From Promicromonospora sp042731755 (lineage in GTDB: Bacteria; Actinomycetota; Actinomycetes; Actinomycetales; Cellulomonadaceae): DNA of 64,000 nucleotides. Below, in pieces: positions 26,631 to 34,131 of the stretch. A model generated the notes under the pieces. That model was not told the origin of the DNA, made no database searches, and saw nothing but the letters and a program-made list of their open reading frames with translations. Where the stretch lies: NCBI RefSeq assembly GCF_042731755.1, contig NZ_JBHWLR010000013.1, forward strand, positions 1-64,000, read 5' to 3'. The position numbers and the translations under genes are program-made. Every line of letters begins with the position of its first letter. Positions within the stretch are counted from its first letter, which is position 1.

Positions 26631-28324
26631 GCACCACGCCCGGACCGGGGCCGCGCCTCGCGCGGTCCCTCGCGGCTCCCGCGCCCGGCTGGACCGTCGA
26701 GGCCGACGCCATCGTCGTCGGCTCGGGGATCGCGGGCCTGACGGCGGCGCTGGAGCTGCGCACGCGCGTGCCGCGTGTGGTGCTCGTGACCAAGGGCGAG
26801 CTGTCCTCGGGCTCGACGGTGTGGGCGCAGGGCGGCATCGCCGCCGCGCTCGACCCGTCCGACTCGCCCGAGGCGCACCTGGCCGACACGCTCGCCGCCG
26901 GCGGCGGCCTGTCCGACCCGGCCGCCGTGCAGGTGCTGGTCACCGAGGGCCCCGAGCGGGTCCGCGAGCTCGTGGCGCGCGGCGCCGTCTTCGACAAGTC
27001 GGCCGACGGCGACATCGCGCTCGGCCGTGAGGGCGGCCACCACGCCGACCGCATCGCGCACGCCGGCGGCGACGCCACGGGCGCGGAGATCTCCCGCGCG
27101 CTGGTCGCGCAGATCGAGGCCGTGCGGCACGACCCGGGCATCGAGGTGGTCGAGAACGCGCTCGTGCTGGACGTGCTGACCACGGCGGGCGGGCGCGCCT
27201 GCGGCGTGACCCTGCACGTGCGCGGCACGGGCTCGCGCGACGGCGTCGGCGCCGTCCTGGCCCCCACCGTCGTGCTGGCGACCGGCGGGATCGGGCAGGT
27301 GTTCCGGTCCTCCACCAACCCGGCGGGCGCGACCGGCGACGGCATCGCCGCCGCCCTGCGGGCGGGCGCGGTGCTGGGCGACCTGGAGTTCGTGCAGTTC
27401 CACCCGACCGTCCTGTGGCTCGGCTCGGGCGCCAAGGGGCAGCTCCCGCTCATCTCGGAGGCCGTGCGCGGCGAGGGCGCGCTGCTGCTCGACGTCAACG
27501 GGCACCGTTTCATGCCGGGCGTGCACGAGATGGCCGAGCTGGCGCCGCGGGACGTCGTCGCGCACGCGATCGTGCGGCAGATGGCCGCCACCGGCGCCGA
27601 CAACGTGCTGCTCGACGCGCGCCACCTCGGCCGGGAGTTCCTGCGCACGCGGTTCCCGACGATCAACGCGCGGCTGCTACAGGCCGGCATCGACTGGTCG
27701 GAGGAGCCGGTGCCCGTGGCGCCCGCCCAGCACTACCACTCGGGCGGCGTGGTGACCGACCTCGACGGGCGGTCCTCGGTGGACGGGCTGTACGCGGTCG
27801 GCGAGGTCGCGTGCACCGGCGTGCACGGGGCCAACCGGCTCGCGTCGAACTCGCTGCTGGAGGGCATCGTGTTCGCCTCGCGCGCGGCGCGGGACATCGT
27901 GGCGCGGTCCGACGCGGGCGAGCTGAAGCAGGACGAGCCGCTCGAACGGCCGGGCGGGTCGGCGCTCGTCGCGGCCGCGGCCCGGTCCCGGATCCAGAAG
28001 GTCGCCTCCGCCGGGGCGGGCGTGATCCGGTCGGCCCGGTCCCTGGCCGAGGTCGACGAGCGGCTCGGCGCCGTGCGCGCCGACGCGCATCGCGCGGCCG
28101 ACGTCGTGGCCGAGCCCCAGGCCGCGGAGTGGGAGACCACCAACGTGCACATGGTCGCCCGCGCCCTGACCCGGGCGGCGTGGCTGCGCGAGGAGACCCG
28201 CGGCGGCCACTACCGCACGGACTTCCCGCGCCCGGACGACGCCTGGCGGCGCCGGGTGCGGGTGCGGCTGGACGACGACGGGGTGCTGACTGCGTCCCCC
28301 TCGCAGCTTCCCAGCAGGGACTGA
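26627..28324 (+). CDS. nadB: L-aspartate oxidase
   Basis: A 565-residue FAD enzyme making iminoaspartate for quinolinate and NAD synthesis. It shows the dinucleotide motif VGSGIAGLTAALELR, the STVWAQGGIAAAL loop and the HARGR-equivalent region HHADRIAHAGGDATGAEISRAL. LEFVQFHPT, EAVRGEGALLLD and the closing ANRLASNSLLEGIVFASRAA are also present. It overlaps panD by 4 nt. The usual next gene, nadC, is not adjacent but 8 kb away at 36354, beyond the pyroglutamate cluster. nadA is not in the window. Confidence 0.95.
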   Translation: MSTTPGPGPRLARSLAAPAPGWTVEADAIVVGSGIAGLTAALELRTRVPRVVLVTKGELSSGSTVWAQGGIAAALDPSDSPEAHLADTLAAGGGLSDPAAVQVLVTEGPERVRELVARGAVFDKSADGDIALGREGGHHADRIAHAGGDATGAEISRALVAQIEAVRHDPGIEVVENALVLDVLTTAGGRACGVTLHVRGTGSRDGVGAVLAPTVVLATGGIGQVFRSSTNPAGATGDGIAAALRAGAVLGDLEFVQFHPTVLWLGSGAKGQLPLISEAVRGEGALLLDVNGHRFMPGVHEMAELAPRDVVAHAIVRQMAATGADNVLLDARHLGREFLRTRFPTINARLLQAGIDWSEEPVPVAPAQHYHSGGVVTDLDGRSSVDGLYAVGEVACTGVHGANRLASNSLLEGIVFASRAARDIVARSDAGELKQDEPLERPGGSALVAAAARSRIQKVASAGAGVIRSARSLAEVDERLGAVRADAHRAADVVAEPQAAEWETTNVHMVARALTRAAWLREETRGGHYRTDFPRPDDAWRRRVRVRLDDDGVLTASPSQLPSRD

Positions 28325-28329
28325 CTTTT

Positions 28330-28390
28330 GTTCAGCAGGCCGCACCCGACCGTTTCCGCCCGGGTAATGGTCAGCTGTGGCCTGCTGAAC
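28330..28390. terminator. Inverted repeat between converging nadB and biotin carboxylase gene
   Basis: GTTCAGCAGGCC (28330-28341) is the exact reverse complement of 28379-28390. The right arm lies inside the last codons of the minus-strand gene. The 37-nt loop is long for a terminator, but the location between converging genes supports that role. Confidence 0.5.
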
Positions 28391-30164
28391 TCAGGTCAGT
28401 GCTGATGTGAGCTATCGGGGTTGTCGGCGTGATCTGCGTGCCCTCCGTGGCCTCCTGGTGCAGCACCCCCGCGGCCTCGGCCACGAGCTGGGACTCCATC
28501 TTCATGGCCTCGACGACGGCGACCGGTTGGCCGTCCTCGACGGTCTCGCCGTCGGCCACCAGCCAGCGCAGGAGGGTGCCGCTCATCGCCGCGAACAGCG
28601 GCTTGCGCCCGTCGTCCGGGGCGCTGTCGTCCGCGCCGCCGGCACCCGCCGTGCCGCCGCTGTCCGCAGTTCCGCCCGCGCCCTGTCCCGGTAGCACGAG
28701 ACCCGCTCCGCCCGGGGTCCTTACCCGGTGCCGCCGGCCGTCGATCTCGACCCAGGTCTCGACGACCCCCGGCTCGGCGACGGGTGCGGCGAGCGACTGC
28801 GGGCCGATCGACGAGAGCAGCTCCGTCTCTATCCACTGGGTGTGGACGGCGAAGCCACGCTCTCCTGCCCCGGTGAACGCGGGGTCCGTCAGCACCGCGC
28901 GGTGGAACGGAAGCACGGTCGGCACCCCCTCCACCACGGTCTCGGACACGGCTCGGCGAGCCCGGGCGAGCGCCGCCTCACGGGTCGGCCCCCACACGAT
29001 CACCTTGGCGAACAACGAGTCGAACTCGCCGGGGATCACCGACCCCGATCCGACTCCGGCGTCCACCCGGACACCGGGGCCGGCCGGTGCGACGAAATGT
29101 TCGACGCGCCCCGGGCTGGGCAGGAAGCCGCGCGCCGGGTCCTCGGCATTGAGCCGCAGCTCGATCGCGTGTCCGCTCGGTGTTGGGTCCTCGGTCACGG
29201 AGAGAGGGAGGCCGCTCGCGACGCGGAGCTGCTCGGCCACGAGGTCCAGCCCCGTGGTCTCCTCGGTCACCGGGTGCTCCACCTGGAGCCGGGTGTTCAC
29301 CTCCAGGAACGAGAGCGTGCCATCCGCCCCGAGCAGGAACTCCACCGTCCCGGCGCTCCGGTACCCGGCGGCGGCGCAGAGGTCGCGCGCCGACTCGTGC
29401 ACCCGTGTGCGCACGGCGTCGTCCAGGTACGGCGCGGGTGCCTCCTCCACCAGCTTCTGGTTGCGGCGCTGCAGGGAGCAGTCACGGGTGCCCGCCACCA
29501 CCACGTGCCCATGGTCGTCCGCGATGACCTGGGCCTCCACGTGCCGGGGGCGGTCCAGGAACCGTTCGACGAAGCACTCGCCGCGCCCGAACGCCGCCTC
29601 GGCCTCACGCCGCGCTGCCTCGAACAGCTCGGGCACCTCCTCCAGGGTGCGGGCGACCCGCATGCCCCGCCCGCCGCCGCCGTGCGCCGCCTTGATCGCC
29701 AGCGGCAGCCCGTGCTCCTCGGCGAACGCCAGCGCGGACGCGGCGTCGACCACCGGGCCGTCCGAGCCCGGGACGAGCGGTGCGCCGACCTTCCGGGCGA
29801 GGTCGCGGGCCGCGATCTTGTCGCCGAGCAGCTCGATGGTGCCCGAGGACGGCCCCACCCAGACCAGCCCCGCCTCCTCGACCGCCCGGGCCGCGGCCGC
29901 CCGCTCGGACAGGAACCCGTACCCGGGGTGGACGGCATCCGCGCCGGAGCGGCGTGCGACGTCGAGCAGCTTGTCCACGGCCAGGTACGTCTCGGCGGCG
30001 GTGCGCCCGTCCAGGGCCCATGCCTCGTCGGCGAGACGTACGTGCACGGCGTCCGCGTCTCCGTCGGCGTAGACGGCCACGGACCGGATGCCCAGGTCGG
30101 CGCAGGCGCGGATCACCCGGACCGCGATCTCGCCTCGGTTGGCGACGAGGACGGTGCGGATCAT
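28371..30164 (-). CDS. Biotin carboxylase fused to biotinyl carrier domain (pyroglutamate cluster)
   Basis: A 597-residue protein. The N-terminal biotin carboxylase (about 1-445) shows VLVANRGEIAVRVIRACADLG, the ATP-grasp loop KAAHGGGGRGMRVA, FVERFLDRPRHVEAQV, EVNTRLQVEHPVTE and the EIRLNAEDP-like ELRLNAEDP. After a Gly/Ala linker, the C-terminal biotinyl domain carries the acceptor lysine K555 in VEAMKMES. No carboxyltransferase of the acyl-CoA type is adjacent. The partner is the PxpB-PxpC fusion, whose stop codon overlaps its ATG (ATGA). PxpB and PxpC are homologous to the carboxyltransferase part of urea carboxylase. It may therefore supply carboxybiotin to that complex rather than being acetyl- or propionyl-CoA carboxylase. 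That role is inferred. Confidence 0.85.
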   Translation of the reverse strand: MIRTVLVANRGEIAVRVIRACADLGIRSVAVYADGDADAVHVRLADEAWALDGRTAAETYLAVDKLLDVARRSGADAVHPGYGFLSERAAAARAVEEAGLVWVGPSSGTIELLGDKIAARDLARKVGAPLVPGSDGPVVDAASALAFAEEHGLPLAIKAAHGGGGRGMRVARTLEEVPELFEAARREAEAAFGRGECFVERFLDRPRHVEAQVIADDHGHVVVAGTRDCSLQRRNQKLVEEAPAPYLDDAVRTRVHESARDLCAAAGYRSAGTVEFLLGADGTLSFLEVNTRLQVEHPVTEETTGLDLVAEQLRVASGLPLSVTEDPTPSGHAIELRLNAEDPARGFLPSPGRVEHFVAPAGPGVRVDAGVGSGSVIPGEFDSLFAKVIVWGPTREAALARARRAVSETVVEGVPTVLPFHRAVLTDPAFTGAGERGFAVHTQWIETELLSSIGPQSLAAPVAEPGVVETWVEIDGRRHRVRTPGGAGLVLPGQGAGGTADSGGTAGAGGADDSAPDDGRKPLFAAMSGTLLRWLVADGETVEDGQPVAVVEAMKMESQLVAEAAGVLHQEATEGTQITPTTPIAHISTDLSSAGHS

Positions 30165-31810
30165 GAGGTGCCTCCTGGCTGGTTCCGGATCGCGAAGCGC
30201 ACACGAGCGCCCGCAGGTAGCTGCCCGGCGAGCGGGACGTGGTCGGCGGTGACGGCCCCGACCACGGGATATCCGCCGGTCAGTGGGTGGTCGGCCAGGA
30301 AGAGGACGGGTAGACCGTCCGGCGGCACCTGGATCGCGCCGGTGACGCAGCCTTCGCTCGGCAGCTCGGTGTCCCGCCGCTCCGGGAGCCGGGTGAGCGG
30401 CTCGCCGGCCAGGCGCAGCCCGATCCGGTTGGAGCGGGGTGTCACGAGCCAGTCCTGTCCGGTCAGCAGGTCGATCGCCGCGGTGTCGAACCAGTCGTCC
30501 CGGGGGCCGAGCACGATGGTCAGCACCGTGGTCTCACCAGGTGCCGGTAGATCGTCCGCCGTTCCCGTCCCGCCCGGTACTCGCAGGAGCGGTGGCGCGG
30601 CAGCGGGCAGGCCACGGTCCGGCGCACCCACCGGCAGCACGTCACCCGCGCCGAGCGGATCGGGACCCAGTCCGGCGAGCACGTCGGTGGCCCGGCTGCC
30701 GAGCACCGGCGGCACGTCGATCCCGCCGCGCACGGCGACGTAGGCTCGCACGCCGCGGGCGGGCGCGGTGAGCCGGAGCTCGTCGCCGTCGTCCAGGGCG
30801 AACGGCTCGCCGCGTCGGGGCCGGCGACCTGCTGACCCGGGGCTCACCGGCAGCACCAGGACGTCACCCACCGCGCCGGTCACCGCGAGCACCTGCGGGC
30901 CGTGGGCACGCAGCCGCAGCCCGCCCACCGACTCGACGACGGCGGCGTCCGCGGGGTTGCCGACGGCTCGATTGGCAGCACGCAGGCTCGGCCGGTCCAG
31001 CGCGCCCGACGCCGAGACCCCGGCCCCCTCGGACCCGGCCCGCCCGAGATCCTGCACGACTGCTTGTACCCCGGGGCTCACGACATCGAGCCCGCGGTGG
31101 TGACCACAGCGGTTGCTGCCGGCAGTCGGGCCGCTGTGGCAGCAACTGCTGTGGTCAACACCGGTCGTAGTCGGAGATGCGGCCTGGACGGACAAGGTGT
31201 CGGTCGGTGTGAAGCGGACCGCGTCGCCCGGGAGCATCAGCGCCGGGCGCTCGCGGGTCACGTCCCAGACCGGTGCGTCGGTGCGGCCCAGCAGCTGCCA
31301 GCCCCCCGGGCTTTGACGCGGGTAGACGCCGCTGTACGGGCCGGCGAGGGCCACCGACCCTGCGGGCACCTGGGTGCGCGGAGTCGTCCGTCGCGGGACC
31401 ACCAGCTCAGGGTCGTCGCTGGTCAGGTAGGCGAACCCCGGCGCGAAGCCGACGAAGCCCACGGTCCAGGCCGCCGCCGAGTGCCGCCGGACCAGCTCGT
31501 CGGTGCTCCAGCCGAGCAGCGCGGCGGCCTCGGCGAGATCCGCGCCGTCGTACAGCACGGGGATCTCGACCGTGCGGGCCGCACTCCGGGTGCCGCGCTC
31601 CAACGGCCGCGTCCGCAGCTCGGCGGCCAGGTCCCGTGCCGTGATCGCCGACGGGCGGAACGGCACCAGCAGGGTCCGCGCACCCGGCACGGGTGTCCCG
31701 ACGCCGCGAACCGGGTCGGCCAGCAGTGACTCGTACAGCGCGACTGCCTGGTCCAGGTCGTCGAGCTCGATCAGGAGTGCGTCGTCCCGGGCGGTCAGCA
31801 CGCGCATCAT
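30161..31810 (-). CDS. 5-oxoprolinase subunits B and C fused (PxpB-PxpC)
   Basis: A 549-residue fusion. Residues 1 to about 208 match PxpB/KipI (carboxyltransferase domain 1): AAWTVGFVGFAPGFAYL and SVALAGPYSGVYPRQSPGGW. Residues about 245-549 match PxpC/KipA (domain 2): GLDVVSPGVQAVVQDLGRAG, then AVRGGIDVPPVLGSRATD, LTIVLGPRDDWF, LPSEGCVTGAIQVPPDGLPVLFL and TGGYPVVGAVT. With PxpA these form an ATP-dependent 5-oxoprolinase that opens pyroglutamate to glutamate. The joint, residues 216-239, is an odd Cys/His-rich segment encoded by a long inverted repeat. The ATG at 31810 overlaps the pxpA stop. The 3' end overlaps the biotin carboxylase start. Confidence 0.87.
   Translation of the reverse strand: MMRVLTARDDALLIELDDLDQAVALYESLLADPVRGVGTPVPGARTLLVPFRPSAITARDLAAELRTRPLERGTRSAARTVEIPVLYDGADLAEAAALLGWSTDELVRRHSAAAWTVGFVGFAPGFAYLTSDDPELVVPRRTTPRTQVPAGSVALAGPYSGVYPRQSPGGWQLLGRTDAPVWDVTRERPALMLPGDAVRFTPTDTLSVQAASPTTTGVDHSSCCHSGPTAGSNRCGHHRGLDVVSPGVQAVVQDLGRAGSEGAGVSASGALDRPSLRAANRAVGNPADAAVVESVGGLRLRAHGPQVLAVTGAVGDVLVLPVSPGSAGRRPRRGEPFALDDGDELRLTAPARGVRAYVAVRGGIDVPPVLGSRATDVLAGLGPDPLGAGDVLPVGAPDRGLPAAAPPLLRVPGGTGTADDLPAPGETTVLTIVLGPRDDWFDTAAIDLLTGQDWLVTPRSNRIGLRLAGEPLTRLPERRDTELPSEGCVTGAIQVPPDGLPVLFLADHPLTGGYPVVGAVTADHVPLAGQLPAGARVRFAIRNQPGGTS
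31095..31163. repeat. Long inverted repeat inside the pxpB-pxpC junction
   Basis: Arms of 26 nt (31095-31120 and 31138-31163) pair at 24 positions around a 17-nt spacer. The arms contain TGACCACAGC and GCTGTGGTCA. The structure resembles the intergenic terminator palindromes of this window but is translated, giving the linker's Cys/His-rich peptide. Confidence 0.75.
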
Positions 31811-32592
31811 GCCGGTGTGCCGGTGCCCGCCGACGGGGCGAAGGCGGCTAGCTCGATTCCTTCGGCGTCGAACACCTCGCGGATCCGGCGGGCCATCGCG
31901 ACCGCACCGGGAGAGTCGCCGTGCACGCATACCGAGTCCGCGCGGACCACGACGTCGGAGCCGTCGACGGCGGTCACCACGCCCTCCGTGACGAGGCGGA
32001 GCATCCGGCGCGCCACGTCGTCGGCGTCGTGCAGCACCGCGCCGGGCTCGCGCCGGGAGACCAGGCGGCCCTCCGGGGTGTACGCGCGGTCGGCGAAGGC
32101 CTCCGTGGCGGTGGTGAGCCCTGCGGCCTCGCCCGCCGCGAGGGCCACGCTCCCGGGCAGGCCCAGCAGCACGAGCCGGGGGTCGACGGCGGCGACGGCT
32201 GCGGCGACGGCCCGGGCGACCCGTTCGTCCACCGCCGCTGTGTTGTAGAGCGCGCCGTGCGGCTTCACGTAGGTGACGACGGCGCCCTCGGCGTCGGCCA
32301 GGCCACGCAGCGCACCGATCTGGTAGACGATGTCGGCCTCCAGCTCGTCGTCGGGCACGTCCATGTTCCGGCGTCCGAATCCGGCCAGGTCGCGGTAGCC
32401 CACGTGCGCGCCGACAGCGACGCCATGGGCCACGGCAGACCGTACGGTGCTCCGGATCGACGCCGGGTCACCGGCGTGGAACCCGCAGGCGATGTTGGCG
32501 CTGGAGACGATGCCGAGCATCTGTTCGTCGTCGCCGAGGCTCCAGCGGCCGAATCCCTCGCCGAGGTCGCTGTTCAGGTCGACGGCGCTCAT
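31807..32592 (-). CDS. pxpA: 5-oxoprolinase subunit A (LamB/YcsF family)
   Basis: A 261-residue LamB/YcsF protein, the hydrolytic partner of PxpBC. It has the signature opening VDLNSDLGEGFGRW, SSANIACGFHAGDP, GVAVGAHVGYRDLAGFGRR, YVKPHGALYN, TEAFADRAYTPEGRLVSR and the closing VRADSVCVHGDSPGAV. Length is standard (about 250). The ATG at 32592 follows GAAAGGAACGCACC. The stop overlaps the pxpBC ATG. The transporter gene lies 41 nt upstream, giving an operon order of transporter, pxpA, pxpBC, biotin carboxylase. Confidence 0.93.
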   Translation of the reverse strand: MSAVDLNSDLGEGFGRWSLGDDEQMLGIVSSANIACGFHAGDPASIRSTVRSAVAHGVAVGAHVGYRDLAGFGRRNMDVPDDELEADIVYQIGALRGLADAEGAVVTYVKPHGALYNTAAVDERVARAVAAAVAAVDPRLVLLGLPGSVALAAGEAAGLTTATEAFADRAYTPEGRLVSRREPGAVLHDADDVARRMLRLVTEGVVTAVDGSDVVVRADSVCVHGDSPGAVAMARRIREVFDAEGIELAAFAPSAGTGTPA

Positions 32593-32633
32593 GGTGCGTT
32601 CCTTTCGTGGGGCGGGCGGCCCGGGCCGGAGGC

Positions 32634-33911
32634 TCAGGCGGACAGCAGGTCGAAGATCGGGCCCACCGCGTTGACCGCCATGTACCAGGTGACCACGGTG
32701 GCCAGGGTGCCGACCACCAGGAGCCAGCGCGGGTACCGGGCCTTGCCGAGGAGCGAGCCGCGGAACCAGCCGATGTACATGAACAGGGTCAGCCCGATGG
32801 GCAGGATGAGGCCGTTCACACCGCCCACGAACACGAGCAGGGTGGCCGGCGCCGTACCCACCAGCAGGTAGACCGCGAGCGAGACGACGATGAAGCCCAC
32901 CGTCCACAGGTCGGCGACCCGCCCGGTGATCCTGGCGGAGAACACGGGCAGGAACGAGACGGACGTGTAGGCCGACCCGATGACGCTCGTGATGGCGGCG
33001 ATCCAGAACACGGCGCCGAAGATCCGCAGACCGGTCTCGCCCGCGGCGGCGGAGAACGCGTCGGCGGCGGGGTTGCCGGCCACGTCGAGCACGACGCCGG
33101 AGGCGACGACGCCGAGGATGGCCAGGAACAGCACGTACCGCATGACCCCGGTCACGAGGATTCCGCTGACGGCGGCGCGGTTGACCTCGGCGATGTGCTC
33201 GGGGCCGGTGGTGCCGGAGTCGAGCAGCTTGTGTGCGCCTGCGTAGGTGATGTAGCCGCCCACGGTGCCACCCACGATCGTCGTGATCGTGGCGAAGTCG
33301 ATGGTGTCGGGCAGCACCGTCTGGCGCAGGGCGTCGCCCACGGGCGGCTTCGAGAGGATCGCGACGATCACGGTGAGCACGATCATGACGAGTCCGGCGA
33401 CGACGACCACCCGGTCGACGACGGCCCCCGCGCGCTTGGCCAGGAAGATCGCGATCGCGATGACGGCGCTGATCGCCCCGCCGATCCGCGGGTCCAGGCC
33501 GAACAGCGCGTTCAGGCCGAGTCCGGCACCGGCGGTGTTGCCGATGTTGAAGATGAGGCCGCCGAAGACGATGAGGACGGCGAGGAGGTAGCCGCTGCCC
33601 GGCAGCGCCTCGTTGGCGAGCACGCTCGCGCGCTTGCCCGTCAGCGTGATCATGCGCCAGACGTTCATCTGGACGGCCAGGTCCAGCAGGATCGAGGCCA
33701 GGATCCCGAACGCGAACGCCGCGCCGAGCTGTTGGGTGAACGTGGCGGTCTGGGTGATGAAGCCCGGTCCGATGGCCGAGGTCGCCATGAGGAACAGCGC
33801 ACCCAGCAGGGAGCGACGTCGGGCCGAGGCGAACTGCCGGACGTCCACGGGCGTATCGCCCGACGAGGTTCGGTCCGATGTGGTCGTGGGCTCGTGGCTC
33901 GTGTCGGACAT
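32634..33911 (-). CDS. NRAMP-family transporter (YcsG-like), probable pyroglutamate importer
   Basis: A 425-residue membrane protein of the NRAMP superfamily with about eleven hydrophobic helices. It opens LLGALFLMATSAIGPGFITQ and contains FNIGNTAGAGLGLNALFG and the GGTVGGYITYAGAHKLLDSG segment. The DPGN metal-binding motif of true manganese transporters is replaced by GPGFITQT, so metal transport is doubtful. In Bacillus the homologue YcsG stands beside pxpA/pxpB/pxpC. Here it heads the same operon, so uptake of 5-oxoproline or a related compound is plausible but inferred. An AGGAGGA site precedes the ATG at 33911. A TTGTTCAAC site lies 30 nt upstream. Confidence 0.85.
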   Translation of the reverse strand: MSDTSHEPTTTSDRTSSGDTPVDVRQFASARRRSLLGALFLMATSAIGPGFITQTATFTQQLGAAFAFGILASILLDLAVQMNVWRMITLTGKRASVLANEALPGSGYLLAVLIVFGGLIFNIGNTAGAGLGLNALFGLDPRIGGAISAVIAIAIFLAKRAGAVVDRVVVVAGLVMIVLTVIVAILSKPPVGDALRQTVLPDTIDFATITTIVGGTVGGYITYAGAHKLLDSGTTGPEHIAEVNRAAVSGILVTGVMRYVLFLAILGVVASGVVLDVAGNPAADAFSAAAGETGLRIFGAVFWIAAITSVIGSAYTSVSFLPVFSARITGRVADLWTVGFIVVSLAVYLLVGTAPATLLVFVGGVNGLILPIGLTLFMYIGWFRGSLLGKARYPRWLLVVGTLATVVTWYMAVNAVGPIFDLLSA

Positions 33912-33941
33912 GACGTCCTCCTGGTTGTTGTGATGAGCCGG

Positions 33942-33952
33942 ATTGTTCAACA
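33942..33952. promoter_or_regulatory. Putative GntR operator 1 (ATTGTTCAACA)
   Basis: TGTTCAACA is a TGTT-N-AACA palindrome of the kind bound by FadR/VanR-type GntR proteins. It lies 31 nt upstream of the transporter start. Confidence 0.5.
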
Positions 33953-34071
33953 GTCAGGATGGTCTCGGTCGGTTGTTTCACCCGTATTGCGAGATCTTGT
34001 CGATCATGACACGGCTCCAAACCTGGGGCCTGGCCGAGGACGCGAGAAGTTTACGGGCGCAGCCCTGTCGA

Positions 34072-34081
34072 ATTGTTCAAC
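34072..34081. promoter_or_regulatory. Putative GntR operator 2 (ATTGTTCAAC)
   Basis: A second copy of the ten-base sequence, 130 bp from the first and 50 nt upstream of the secreted peptidase-like gene, placed just before its putative -10. Confidence 0.5.
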
Positions 34082-34131
34082 GAACCTCTAGCGTCGGTGG
34101 CGACCACTTCCCAGGGGAGAAGGGATCCACC

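Larger units (their letters stand above)
33912..34131. promoter_or_regulatory. Divergent promoter region of the pyroglutamate cluster
   Basis: The 220 nt between the transporter operon and the secreted peptidase-like gene are clearly less GC-rich than their surroundings. They hold two copies of ATTGTTCAAC. TAGCGT at 34089-34094 is a likely -10 for the plus-strand gene. The second operator falls between that hexamer and the expected -35 position. Confidence 0.55.

Noticed and set aside
28371..30164. Calling the biotin protein acetyl/propionyl-CoA carboxylase alpha chain
   Set aside because: No acyl-CoA carboxyltransferase gene is adjacent and it is translationally coupled to pxpBC, so the context argues for another role.
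32634..33911. Calling the NRAMP-type protein a manganese/iron transporter
   Set aside because: The DPGN metal motif is altered to GPGF, and the gene stands at the head of the 5-oxoproline operon.
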